A DNA stretch of 64,000 bases from Pseudomonas sp. (GTDB taxonomy: Bacteria > Pseudomonadota > Gammaproteobacteria > Pseudomonadales > Pseudomonadaceae). The position numbers and the translations under genes were made by a program. Numbering within the stretch: position 1 is the first letter of the stretch; every line of letters starts with the position of its first letter. Of the stretch, positions 40,653 to 48,671 are shown in pieces. The notes beneath the pieces are model-generated. The model had not been told where the DNA came from, made no database searches, and was given only the letters and a program-made list of their open reading frames with translations. Location of the stretch: positions 1 through 64,000 of the forward strand of contig NZ_JAUXMX010000017.1 of assembly GCF_030683065.1 (NCBI RefSeq), given 5' to 3'.

Positions 40653-42470
40653 TTACTCATCCACACGAACTTCACGGAACATGCCCATTTCCATGTGGAG
40701 TAGTAGGTGGCAGTGGTAAGCCCAGCGCCCCAATGCATCGGCAGTTACTCGATAACTGCGTTTGGAACCTGGCGGCATGTCGATGGTGTGTTTACGAACC
40801 ATGAAGTTGCCGTTCGCATCCTCCAGATCACTCCACATGCCGTGAAGGTGGATGGGGTGAGTCATCATGGTGTCGTTGACCAGCGTGATGCGGACACGCT
40901 CGCCGTACTTAAGGCGCAAAGGCTCGGCATCCGAGAACTTGATGCCGTCGAAGGACCAGGAGAACTTCTCCATGTGCCCGGTGAGGTGCAGCTCAATAGT
41001 TCGGCTGGGTTCGCGGCCATCTGGGTCGGGGAAGATGCTTTTCAAGTCTGAATAGGTCAGCACGCGACGACCATTGTCGCGTAGGCCGATACCTGGATCG
41101 TCCAGCTTGTGGGTCGGAGTCATGGTTTGCATGTCGACCAGCGGGTTATTGGTTTCAGAGGCCGGATGCGATTGCATTGCTGCGCCCATACCCGCCATAC
41201 CTGAATGGTCCATGCCGGCCATTTTGCTGTGGTCCATACCGGCCATATCACCTTGCATTCCGCCAGCGTCCATCCCGGCCATCTTGCTGTGATCCATGCC
41301 GCTCATGCCGCCTTGCATGCTGCTGTGGTCCATGCCCGCCATGCTGCCGTGATCCATACCCATGTCGCCCATGGCGATCAGGGGACGAGGATCGGTTTCG
41401 GGTACTGGCGCGCTCAAACCTTCACGTGTAGCCAAAGTGCCGCGGGCATAGCCGGTGCGATCCATGGACTGGGCGAAAATCGTGTAAGCCTCTTGGTCCG
41501 CGAGCTCGACAATCACGTCGTAGGTCTCGGCCACGGCGATGCGCAGCTCATCGACGCTGACTGGCTTGACGTGCAGGCCATCGGCCGCAACCACCGTCAT
41601 CTTCAGGCCTGGAATTCGCACGTCGAAGTAGGTCATGGCCGAGCCGTTAATGAAGCGCAAACGGAGTTTTTCACCCGGTTTGAAGATACCTGTCCAGTTC
41701 CCATTAGGTGCCTGGCCATTCATCAGGTAGGTGTAGGTATAGGCACTGACGTCGGCAAGATCGGTGGGGCTCATCTTCATCTCGGCCCACATCTTGCGAT
41801 CAGCAACTGCTGCCGACCAACCTTGCTCGCTCACGTCATTGATAAAGTCGCCTACGGTGCGCTTGTGCTGGTTGTAGTAGTCCGACTGCTTCTTGAGCTT
41901 GGCCAATAACCGGGTTGGGTCTTCATCCGTCCAATCAGTCAGCATCACCACGTAATCACGGTCATAGCTGAACGGCTCAGGCTCTTTGGCATCGATGACC
42001 AGGGCACCGTAAACGCCGATTTGCTCCTGCAATCCGGAGTGGCTGTGGTACCAGTAGGTACCATTTTGATTGACCTTGAATTTGTATTCGTACATGCCAT
42101 CGGGCGCGATGCCGTGGAAGCTCAAGCCAGGCACACCGTCCATGTTCGCGGGCAAAATGATGCCGTGCCAGTGGATCGAGGTGTCTTCGGCTAAACGGTT
42201 TTTCACGCGCAGCGTGACGGTATCGCCTTCCCGCCAGCGCAAAATTGGCCCTGGAATGGACCCATTAATAGCCATCGCGGTCCGGGCTGCTCCGGTAATG
42301 TTCACTGGCGTTTCACCAATGAATAAGTCGAAGTCGGTGCCAGTCAATACGTTGGGCTGACCTGGGCTGGTCACCGCCCAAACGGGAGTGCGCCACAAGC
42401 CAAGGCCTCCGAGAATGCCGGTGGCGGCCAGGCCTTTAACGAAGGTTCGTCTTGAGGTTTTGCAGTGCAT
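40653..42470 (-). CDS. copA: CopA, periplasmic multicopper oxidase
   Basis: A 605-residue multicopper oxidase exported by the Tat pathway (TSRRTFVKGLAATG, twin Arg). Copper-site motifs: SIHWHG, YWYHSHSGLQ, HPIHLHGMWSDLE and HCHLLLHMEMGMFREV. A Met-rich insert at about residues 385-435 with repeated MDHSxMxGM units binds extra copper. It probably oxidises Cu+ and sequesters copper in the periplasm. First gene of copA, small Met/His gene, copB, cytochrome c, DUF411. A copper box lies 170 bases upstream of its start, downstream of the PtrA-like gene. This is the PcoA/CopA type, distinct from the P-type ATPases also called CopA. Confidence 0.95.
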   Translation of the reverse strand: MHCKTSRRTFVKGLAATGILGGLGLWRTPVWAVTSPGQPNVLTGTDFDLFIGETPVNITGAARTAMAINGSIPGPILRWREGDTVTLRVKNRLAEDTSIHWHGIILPANMDGVPGLSFHGIAPDGMYEYKFKVNQNGTYWYHSHSGLQEQIGVYGALVIDAKEPEPFSYDRDYVVMLTDWTDEDPTRLLAKLKKQSDYYNQHKRTVGDFINDVSEQGWSAAVADRKMWAEMKMSPTDLADVSAYTYTYLMNGQAPNGNWTGIFKPGEKLRLRFINGSAMTYFDVRIPGLKMTVVAADGLHVKPVSVDELRIAVAETYDVIVELADQEAYTIFAQSMDRTGYARGTLATREGLSAPVPETDPRPLIAMGDMGMDHGSMAGMDHSSMQGGMSGMDHSKMAGMDAGGMQGDMAGMDHSKMAGMDHSGMAGMGAAMQSHPASETNNPLVDMQTMTPTHKLDDPGIGLRDNGRRVLTYSDLKSIFPDPDGREPSRTIELHLTGHMEKFSWSFDGIKFSDAEPLRLKYGERVRITLVNDTMMTHPIHLHGMWSDLEDANGNFMVRKHTIDMPPGSKRSYRVTADALGRWAYHCHLLLHMEMGMFREVRVDE

Positions 42471-42639
42471 ACCGTTATGTCCAATCAGTTGGAGGAACCA
42501 GGGTAAACAACCGTGAATTCAGGTTGATTGTCAGCTTCATCCTGGGAGGGTTTCCCTATTAGCCTTGCCCACTGCCGTGACTTTTCAAATCGGTTCGACA
42601 GCGAGCTTGAGAAATTGCCATATCTCAACCGGCTAAGTG

Positions 42640-42654
42640 ATTACATTTCTGTCA
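42640..42654 (-). promoter_or_regulatory. Copper (CopR-type) box for the cop operon
   Basis: On the minus strand TGACA-GAAAT-GTAAT, the best match to the consensus in the window. It lies between the PtrA-like gene and copA, pointing towards copA. Confidence 0.8.
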
Positions 42655-42667
42655 GGTTGGCCGTGTA

Positions 42668-42874
42668 CTAGCAGTCGGCGTGGTCGGCTGTTTGGGTTTT
42701 ATTACTTGCAACCGGCGACTCTTTTTTCTGTTGCTGGGCCAATTGATAGGCTTCCATCGATACCTTTCTGGCCTGTTCCATGCGAGCAAAAGTACGGTCG
42801 GCACCGCCTTCGGCCATCGCCAAAGAAGAAGCGGTAAGCGCGATAACCACGAACAGGGTTTTGATTGATTTCAT
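42668..42874 (-). CDS. Small PtrA-like periplasmic protein
   Basis: A 68-residue protein. Signal peptide MKSIKTLFVVIALTASSLAMA, then the PtrA signature AEGGADRTFARMEQ, then a short charged tail ending in ADHADC. It is the copy closest in size and sequence to the PtrA protein of P. aeruginosa, a copper-induced periplasmic protein also described as affecting type III secretion. Copper boxes lie on both sides (42640 and 42996). GGACTTTCCAGATG-type leader; the ATG at 42874 is the only sensible start. Confidence 0.82.
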   Translation of the reverse strand: MKSIKTLFVVIALTASSLAMAEGGADRTFARMEQARKVSMEAYQLAQQQKKESPVASNKTQTADHADC

Positions 42875-42995
42875 CTGGAAAGTCCTCGATTTAGTTCAGT
42901 TAGCCTAGTGACCCTGAGTGGGTCGCCATCAGGCATTGAGCTTCAGGCTCGAAGTAACCTTAACCAGAGTGCCCTGTCATAAACCTGAGCTGAAC

Positions 42996-43010
42996 ATTAC
43001 AGTTCTGTCA
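42996..43010 (-). promoter_or_regulatory. Copper (CopR-type) box between ptrA-like gene and bufferin cluster
   Basis: On the minus strand TGACA-GAACT-GTAAT, 120 bases before the PtrA-like start and about 180 before bufA on the other strand. It could serve both. The 42875-43188 interval holds no gene. Confidence 0.75.
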
Positions 43011-43188
43011 GGTTGCTACTTCTTTCTTGTGGAGACTCTGCAGGGCTCTGTAGTGTCTGTTCATGCCCGCTAATGAAGCCTGTGCGGATTCGTTTTATGG
43101 CATGCCTGGCAGCGATGCCTACGCTTCTTCGGGTCAGAGGCACTAAATAGTCCTGACCTCCACATAACGCTCAAGAGAGATTGCCACT

Positions 43189-43449
43189 ATGTCGACCAAA
43201 AATACCGTTGCTACCGGTGCTGCATTGGCACTCGTTGCCGCCAGCCTATTTGCCACCCTGCCTGCACAAGCGGCTCAGGATGCAAAAACTGCCGAAGTAA
43301 AATGCTTTGGTGTGAATGGCTGCAAAGGTCAAAACGATTGCATGACTGCCAAGAACGCCTGCAAAGGCCAGGGAGAATGTAAAGGTCAGGGCTTCAACTT
43401 GATGACCCAAGAAAAATGCGATGAGGCCGGCGGTAAAACCAGCGAGTAA
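43189..43449 (+). CDS. bufA: Bufferin-type metallophore precursor (DUF2282, BufA)
   Basis: An 86-residue precursor with a signal peptide (VATGAALALVAASLFATLPAQA). The core carries six Cys (C39, C45, C51, C58, C64, C77) in repeats of the form C-K-G-Q (VKCFGVNGCKGQ, ACKGQGECKGQG), as in DUF2282 proteins. These are the precursors of bufferins: ribosomal peptides whose Cys residues are turned into copper-binding thiooxazole-type groups by the DUF692 enzyme encoded next. The modified peptide is thought to bind copper in the periplasm. Followed 45 bases later by bufB and then bufC. Confidence 0.88.
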   Translation: MSTKNTVATGAALALVAASLFATLPAQAAQDAKTAEVKCFGVNGCKGQNDCMTAKNACKGQGECKGQGFNLMTQEKCDEAGGKTSE

Positions 43450-43494
43450 GCCCATCCAAGGGAGTGCAAGTCACTCCCTTGACTCGGAGTCCTA

Positions 43495-44337
43495 ATGAGT
43501 AAAAGCAACATGCTGGGCTTTGGCCTGGGCTTGCGTAGCGACTACTACCAGCAGATTCTGGAGCAACGCCCCGCAGTCGACTGGTTCGAGATCATTTCCG
43601 AGAACTACATGGTCGGCGGGGGAAAAGCCCTCTACTTCCTCGATGCGATCAAAGAGCAATATCCGCTGGTCATGCACGGGGTTTCCCTGTCGATTGGCGG
43701 TCCTCATGAGATCGACGCTGAGTACTTACGCCAATTGAAAAATCTAGCCGACCGAGTTCAGCCCCGCTGGGTAGCTGACCATCTGTGTTGGAGCCGGGGT
43801 AGTGCTCACCAGCTGCATGATCTACTTCCAATGCCATTCACCCAGGACAGCCTGCTGCATGTGGCATCAAGGGTTCGGCTGGTTCAGGATGTGTTGCAGC
43901 GGCCCTTGGTGCTTGAGAACGTGTCGGCCTACGTGCAGTGGAAAACGTCCTGCATGAGCGAGTCTCAGTTTCTAGCCGAACTGAGCAGCCTGACCGGCTG
44001 CGAGCTGCTGCTCGATGTGAACAACGTCTACGTCAGTTCAAAAAACCAAGGGTTCGACCCTTGGCAATTCATCATGGAGTTACCCCGTGAGCGGATTCGC
44101 CAGATCCACCTGGCCGGCCATAGCGACTACGGCCACTACCTCATTGATACCCACGATCAGCCGATTGCTGACCCGGTCTGGACCCTGTATGGCAAAGCAC
44201 TGAGCTACCTAGGTGCTACTGCCACCTTGATTGAGCGAGATGATCATTTCCCGCCCTTTGACGAGCTATTAGCGGAGCTGTCCAAGGCGCGCTCTATCTC
44301 CGCCAATGCTCTAAGGGCTGCCGCACCATGCGCCTGA
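43495..44337 (+). CDS. bufB: BufB, DUF692/MNIO iron enzyme modifying the bufferin
   Basis: A 280-residue TIM-barrel enzyme of the multinuclear non-haem iron oxidative (MNIO) family. Metal-ligand motifs are readable along the barrel: MHGVSLSIGG, ADHLCWS, LENVSAYV, LDVNNVYVSS, HLAGHSDYG and DTHDQPI. It oxidises Cys residues of the BufA core. The TCCTAATGAG context places the ATG at 43495. It overlaps bufC by 10 bases. Confidence 0.92.
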   Translation: MSKSNMLGFGLGLRSDYYQQILEQRPAVDWFEIISENYMVGGGKALYFLDAIKEQYPLVMHGVSLSIGGPHEIDAEYLRQLKNLADRVQPRWVADHLCWSRGSAHQLHDLLPMPFTQDSLLHVASRVRLVQDVLQRPLVLENVSAYVQWKTSCMSESQFLAELSSLTGCELLLDVNNVYVSSKNQGFDPWQFIMELPRERIRQIHLAGHSDYGHYLIDTHDQPIADPVWTLYGKALSYLGATATLIERDDHFPPFDELLAELSKARSISANALRAAAPCA

Positions 44338-45107
44338 GTGCTCAGCAGGAAGCGCTGGAGCGTTACCTGACCACAGGCGATACCGTTATCCCTCCTGAGC
44401 TGTTGGAGCAGATTCAAGGTAGCAATACGCTGCCTGCCGCAGATGGCCTGATGATTTACCAAAACGCTTATCGCGCCAGGCTTCTTTCCGTCATGAGGGA
44501 AGACTTCCCAGCGTTGCATCGCTGGATGGGTGATGAGTCATTTGCACAGTTGGCCATGGCTTATATCAGCGCGTGGCCATCGAGACATTTCAGTTTGCGC
44601 TGGTTAGGCGAGAAGCTGCCGGAGTTCATCCGCGGCTATATTGCCGAGCCGCAACGTTCCCCGATGATAGAACTCGCCACACTTGAATGGGCCTTTACCC
44701 TGGCCTTCGACGCACCTGATACAGAGCCACTGTCGCTGGAAGTGATGAGTCGTTTTTCAGCTGATGACTGGGTCAATCTGCGGGTATACCTCACACCCTC
44801 GGTTCGTTGGTTGCAGCTACAGTACAACACCGTGGGCATGTGGGTGGCTGCCAAGGCCGAGGCCGATATTCCTGCTGTCGTTACGTTATCCGCGCCCCTG
44901 GATTGCTTGGTTTGGCGACATGAGTTGGTCTGTCAGTACCGTACTCTGGAGCCGGATGAAGCTTCGGCTTTGCGGTTACTTAGCGATGGAGGCTCGTTTG
45001 CTTCAATGTGCGAGAACCTCGTGGGTCAACACGGTGAACAGGCACCTCTGCGAGCGGCTACCTGGCTGAAGCAGTGGGTCGGTGAGGGACTGCTTCAGCG
45101 TCGATAA
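44328..45107 (+). CDS. bufC: BufC, DUF2063 peptide-recognition partner
   Basis: A 259-residue protein with the DUF2063 domain in the first 100 residues (QQEALERYLTTGD, MIYQNAYRARLLSVMREDFPALHRWMG, YISAWPSRHFSLRWLGEKLPEFI) and a C-terminal domain ending in a short winged-helix-like part. In MNIO systems this partner binds the precursor and presents it to the DUF692 enzyme. Last gene of bufABC. Confidence 0.9.
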   Translation: MRLSAQQEALERYLTTGDTVIPPELLEQIQGSNTLPAADGLMIYQNAYRARLLSVMREDFPALHRWMGDESFAQLAMAYISAWPSRHFSLRWLGEKLPEFIRGYIAEPQRSPMIELATLEWAFTLAFDAPDTEPLSLEVMSRFSADDWVNLRVYLTPSVRWLQLQYNTVGMWVAAKAEADIPAVVTLSAPLDCLVWRHELVCQYRTLEPDEASALRLLSDGGSFASMCENLVGQHGEQAPLRAATWLKQWVGEGLLQRR

Positions 45108-45152
45108 ATAGTGCCGTGGATGTGCAGGGCGTGGTGCCATTGGCTGAGAGTT

Positions 45153-45180
45153 GCCTCTTCCGCCAGCTGACGGAAGAGGC
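45153..45180. other. Perfect hairpin between convergent bufC and anchor-protein genes
   Basis: A 10-base stem GCCTCTTCCG / CGGAAGAGGC with an 8-base loop. The run of A on its right and TT on its left do not give the T-tract expected of a terminator in either direction, so its role as terminator is uncertain despite its position. Confidence 0.6.
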
Positions 45181-45187
45181 AAAAACC

Positions 45188-45850
45188 TTAAATCACGCGT
45201 TTGACGCTCAGGTACTCGCCCTTGGTCTTCAGCGTGATGGTCACGTCGCTGTTGCTGCGGTTGCGCCAGAACCAGCCGTGGGTGCCGTCAAAGATGGCGG
45301 TGAATTCACCCTTGTCGCCCTTGATCTGCTTACCCTTGCTGTAGCTGTGGTAATAGCCCTTGGGGCCGTTGTAGGGCTCGCCGTGGGTGTCGTGGTTGAC
45401 CGAAATACCATTGGTCGTCCACTCGTAACTGACAGTGGCCTTGTCCAGCATCTCCAGCTTGATTTCACTGGCCTCGCCCGGCTTCAACGTGACAGTCACT
45501 TCATCCGACTTCAGGGCTGGCTGAGGCTCAACTACGGGTTCGGCCACAGGTGCTGCTGCAACAGGTTCTTGAACTACCGGCTGAACCGGCACGGGAGCTT
45601 GAGCGACTGGAGCCGCAGCTGGCTGAACCGCTGCATCCGCTACCGCTTCTTCGGCGAGGGTTATCTTCATTTCGCCCATCTGGGTCAGGCCGAGTACGCG
45701 ACCAACGCCCGTCGGGTCGATGGCGTACTCCGAAGGCATCACCACGGTGACCAGTAAGGCTGCGGCAACACCCACGGCAATCACAGTGGAGCGCAGCAGT
45801 TGGCGGCTGGTCGGCAATTCATTGATGGTCGGAAGCTTGGTATTGAACAT
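45188..45850 (-). CDS. Transmembrane-anchored periplasmic protein (HupE partner)
   Basis: A 220-residue protein with one N-terminal membrane helix (STVIAVGVAAALLVTVVMP) and a long Pro/Ala/Val linker (about residues 75-115, repeated PVA/PVV units). A C-terminal beta-rich domain follows (VTVTLKPGEASEIKLEML, THGWFWRNRSNSDVTITLKTKG). Proteins of this layout, annotated as transmembrane anchor proteins, occur next to HupE/UreJ genes, as here. Function unknown. AAGGAATTCTCACT precedes the ATG. Second gene of the HupE-anchor pair. Confidence 0.75.
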   Translation of the reverse strand: MFNTKLPTINELPTSRQLLRSTVIAVGVAAALLVTVVMPSEYAIDPTGVGRVLGLTQMGEMKITLAEEAVADAAVQPAAAPVAQAPVPVQPVVQEPVAAAPVAEPVVEPQPALKSDEVTVTLKPGEASEIKLEMLDKATVSYEWTTNGISVNHDTHGEPYNGPKGYYHSYSKGKQIKGDKGEFTAIFDGTHGWFWRNRSNSDVTITLKTKGEYLSVKRVI

Positions 45851-45862
45851 AGTGAGAATTCC

Positions 45863-46600
45863 TTACTGAGAGACGATCAGGCCGGTGAGCTGGTAACCCA
45901 TCAAGAGGAAACCGGCGCTCATCATGGCGACGTTGGCGGTGTAGGCATGACGCCAGAAGCTGGCGGTGCGTCGCCAGTAGCCCATGACAATCAGGATGGC
46001 GCTCAGGGCCAGGAGCTGGCCGATTTCGACGCCGACGTTGAAGGCGATCAGGTTGGTGATCAGGCCGTCTGCCGAGATCTCGTACTCCTGGATCTTGGTC
46101 GCCAGACCAAAGCCATGCAGCAGGCCGAAAATCAGCGTGGCCGCTTTGGTGTTCGGCTGGTGGCCGAACCAGCGCTGGAATGCGCCCAGGTTATCCAGCG
46201 CCTTGTACACCACCGAGAAACCGATGATGGCGTCGATCACATAGGAGCTGATGTTGATTTCCGCCAGTACGCCCAACAGCAGCGTCACGGTGTGGCCCAC
46301 GGCGAACAGGGTCACGTAGAGGCCCACGTCTTTCAGGCGGTAGAGAAAGAAGATCACCCCGAACAGGAACAGCAGGTGGTCGTACCCGGTGATCATGTGC
46401 TTTGCGCCCATGTAGATGAACGGCAGCACCATCACCCCGGAGCTTTCCTGGATAAAGCCCTTGTCGCCCTCGGCGACAGCGTGGGCCAGTGCTTCAGGCA
46501 TGCCGAGAAACAGCAATGCCGTGAACAGCAGCAACAGTAGTAACGAGCGATTCGGGCGCACGACAGATGCGTCCATTGCGCCCATAGATAGCGAATGCAT
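45863..46600 (-). CDS. HupE/UreJ-family membrane protein (nickel/cobalt-linked)
   Basis: A 245-residue membrane protein with a signal-like N-terminus (RSLLLLLLFTALLFLGMPEALAHA) and about six more helices. HupE family motif: MGAKHMITGYDHLLFLFG, and LLHGFGLATK and NVGVEIGQL later. Family members transport or sense Ni/Co. It lies 12 bases upstream of the anchor-protein gene. Its place beside RcnR/RcnA supports a nickel or cobalt role. Confidence 0.85.
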   Translation of the reverse strand: MHSLSMGAMDASVVRPNRSLLLLLLFTALLFLGMPEALAHAVAEGDKGFIQESSGVMVLPFIYMGAKHMITGYDHLLFLFGVIFFLYRLKDVGLYVTLFAVGHTVTLLLGVLAEINISSYVIDAIIGFSVVYKALDNLGAFQRWFGHQPNTKAATLIFGLLHGFGLATKIQEYEISADGLITNLIAFNVGVEIGQLLALSAILIVMGYWRRTASFWRHAYTANVAMMSAGFLLMGYQLTGLIVSQ

Positions 46601-46647
46601 GGTTGAGTCCTAAATTAAAGGGGTCTTAGGCCGCACAGCGGCCTGTG

Positions 46648-47007
46648 TCAGATCACGAACGTGGCGCGCGGTGGCCGCTCGATCAGGAAGATCGGGCTTG
46701 GAGGAATGGAGTAGCGAGGGGCGGGTATCGGCTGCGCACGTTCTGGCAGCGTGCTGATGCTCAGCAGCGCAGTCAGGTGTGGTGTTTCATGCAGATGGTC
46801 GGCGGTCAGCGGCGAGTGGCAGTGATCCCCGTACGCAGCACAGGCCAGCGTCTCGTCACCATGCGCATGCGAATGAGCACCGTCATTGCCACTCAAGGAA
46901 GGCTGGCTCGATCCCATAAACAGCGCAGAGGTATGTCCAGCCCAAGCCATCAATATGGCGAGAGCAAGGGTAAAAATCACCTTGGTGCTGATGGGATTGC
47001 TGAGCAT
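46648..47007 (-). CDS. Small His-containing exported protein beside rcnR
   Basis: A 119-residue protein with an N-terminal helix (KVIFTLALAILMAWAGHTS), a His-rich segment (DGAHSHAHGDE) with two Cys nearby (ACAAYGDHCH), and a Pro-rich C-terminus. No family recognised. It is divergent from rcnR, with the RcnR/CsoR-type dyad between them, and 48 bases upstream of the HupE gene, so it may belong to a metal-controlled operon with HupE and the anchor protein. Confidence 0.6.
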   Translation of the reverse strand: MLSNPISTKVIFTLALAILMAWAGHTSALFMGSSQPSLSGNDGAHSHAHGDETLACAAYGDHCHSPLTADHLHETPHLTALLSISTLPERAQPIPAPRYSIPPSPIFLIERPPRATFVI

Positions 47008-47067
47008 GTTGTGGTTCTTTCGATGCCTAAGCGGGTGGCTTTTCTGGAGGGGTGGTCGGTTTGACCA

Positions 47068-47086
47068 TATCCCCCCCTGGGGGATA
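47068..47086. promoter_or_regulatory. RcnR/CsoR-family operator
   Basis: Perfect dyad TATCCCCC-cct-GGGGGATA, G/C tract flanked by AT, as in RcnR, CsoR and FrmR operators. It sits between divergent genes at 47007 and 47126, consistent with a regulator that represses both directions until Ni/Co binds. Confidence 0.8.
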
Positions 47087-47125
47087 GCATGCGAGCGTAA
47101 TTCATCGACGCACGAGACTCAAGAC

Positions 47126-47413
47126 ATGAGCGATCACGAACACGGCCACCAGCACCAAAGTCATGGCGACATCATCAAAAGGTTGAAGCGTGCGGAGGGC
47201 CACCTGCGCAGCATCGTCACCATGATTGAAGACAGCCGGGCCTGCGTCGACATTGCTCAGCAGCTGCATGCTGTGGAAAAAGCCGTCTGCCAGGCCAAGC
47301 GTGTGCTTATCCAAGACCATATCGACCACTGCCTGGAACATACGGTCGAAGCACTTGCGATAGGTGAGCGCGCATCACTCGAAGACTTCAAGCAAATCAC
47401 CAAGTACCTCTAG
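47126..47413 (+). CDS. rcnR: RcnR-like nickel/cobalt repressor (CsoR/RcnR family)
   Basis: A 95-residue all-helical repressor. The frame is open upstream, but the protein family begins at MSDHEHGHQHQSHGDIIKRL, so ATG 47126 is used. Family blocks: KRLKRAEGHLRSIVTMIED, RACVDIAQQL (metal Cys), and LIQDHIDHCLEH with His ligands. The N-terminal His-rich stretch suits Ni/Co coordination by RcnR. Next gene, 9 bases later, is rcnA. Confidence 0.88.
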   Translation: MSDHEHGHQHQSHGDIIKRLKRAEGHLRSIVTMIEDSRACVDIAQQLHAVEKAVCQAKRVLIQDHIDHCLEHTVEALAIGERASLEDFKQITKYL

Positions 47414-47422
47414 GCCCCTCCC

Positions 47423-48556
47423 ATGTCGAGTTTCGCCGAACTGCTGCAACAGGGAGCCTCGCAGGCCTGGCTGTACTTCCCCAGCGCCATTCTGCTGGGT
47501 GCTTTGCACGGCTTGGAGCCTGGGCACTCGAAGACCATGATGGCGGCGTTTATCGTGGCCATTCGTGGCACGGTGAAGCAGGCCATTCTGCTGGGACTGG
47601 CCGCAACGCTTTCGCACACCGCCGTAGTCTGGCTGGTGGCCATGGGCGGCATGTACCTAGGGCAGAATTTAGATGCCGAAACTACCGAGCCTTATTTCCA
47701 GCTAGCGTCCGCCGCAATCATTATCACCATCGCCCTGTGGATGCTCTGGCGCACCTGGCGTGGCGAGCAGATGTGGCGCTTCGAGGAAGGTGATGAGCAT
47801 CAACACGACCATCACCACCACGATGAAACGCAGCGTATCGACACCGGGCACGGGCGTATCGAGCTGTCGATCTTCGAAGAAGGTGTCCCTCCGCGCTGGC
47901 GGCTGAAGACCTTGAGTGGTCATGCCTGGCCGGCTGCTGAAGTAAGCTTGCTGACGACTCGCCCCGATGGCCTGGCCCAGCAGTTTCGCTTCGTCGACCG
48001 GGGTGACTACCTGGAGTCAGTGGACGAGATCCCTGAACCCCACGAATTCACCGCGCGGCTGAGTCTCGGCCACGCTGGTCACTCCCACGACTATGACCAG
48101 GAGTTCCGCGAGCACAGCCACGGTCATGACCATGATCATTCCGAGTTGGAGGGACTGGAACTGTCGCTGGAGGGCTACCAGGATGCCCATGAGCGAGCGC
48201 ATGCCAACGACATCCGTAAACGCTTTAGCAATCGCAATGTCACCACCGGCCAGATCATCCTGTTCGGTTTGACGGGCGGACTGATTCCCTGCCCGGCAGC
48301 GATCACCGTGTTGCTGCTCTGTCTGCAAGTGAAAGAAGTCGCGCTGGGTGCCGTCCTGGTGCTGTGTTTCAGCATCGGTCTGGCCATAACTCTGGTTACC
48401 GTTGGTGCTGCCGCTGCTATCGGCGCACGCCAGGCAACCAATCGTTGGCCCTGGCTGGGTGCTGTGGCGCGTCGCGCCCCTTACTTCTCCAGTCTGCTGA
48501 TAATCGGTGTGGGGATTTACGTCGGCCTCCATGGCTGGATCGGCCTGAACGCCTAG
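47423..48556 (+). CDS. rcnA: RcnA-like nickel/cobalt efflux protein (NicO family)
   Basis: A 377-residue inner-membrane exporter with about six helices. NicO signatures: LGALHGLEPGHSKTMMAAFI near the start and FGLTGGLIPCPAAITVLLLC later. A large cytoplasmic or periplasmic loop (about residues 115-240) is very His-rich (DEHQHDHHHHDE, EHSHGHDHDHSE), typical of RcnA but longer than in E. coli RcnA. Co-transcribed with rcnR. Confidence 0.92.
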   Translation: MSSFAELLQQGASQAWLYFPSAILLGALHGLEPGHSKTMMAAFIVAIRGTVKQAILLGLAATLSHTAVVWLVAMGGMYLGQNLDAETTEPYFQLASAAIIITIALWMLWRTWRGEQMWRFEEGDEHQHDHHHHDETQRIDTGHGRIELSIFEEGVPPRWRLKTLSGHAWPAAEVSLLTTRPDGLAQQFRFVDRGDYLESVDEIPEPHEFTARLSLGHAGHSHDYDQEFREHSHGHDHDHSELEGLELSLEGYQDAHERAHANDIRKRFSNRNVTTGQIILFGLTGGLIPCPAAITVLLLCLQVKEVALGAVLVLCFSIGLAITLVTVGAAAAIGARQATNRWPWLGAVARRAPYFSSLLIIGVGIYVGLHGWIGLNA

Positions 48557-48560
48557 CCTG

Positions 48561-48671
48561 ATGTGAGAGCTTTTCGGTTATTTCGGTCTGTTCCTTGCCG
48601 CCTTCGTTACTGGCGTAGGACTGCTGGTACTTGGTTTTACTGGTAGTGCCCGCCTCGCTGGAGAACTTTGA
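48561..48671 (+). pseudogene. Probable remnant of a YqaA/DedA-like membrane protein gene
   Basis: After an ATG the next codon is TGA. The same frame then reads ELFGYFGLFLAAFVTGVGLLV and stops at 48671, resembling the N-terminal helix of YqaA-family (SNARE-associated/DedA-like) membrane proteins. Only about 35 codons remain. It overlaps the end of the VOC gene on the other strand. Family call is weak. Confidence 0.3.

Noticed and set aside
45153..45180. Hairpin after bufC as a canonical terminator
   Set aside because: The T-tract is missing on both strands; listed only as a hairpin.
45800..46540. 246-codon open frame rich in Gln/Glu/His
   Set aside because: Antisense to HupE, whose family motifs are clear.
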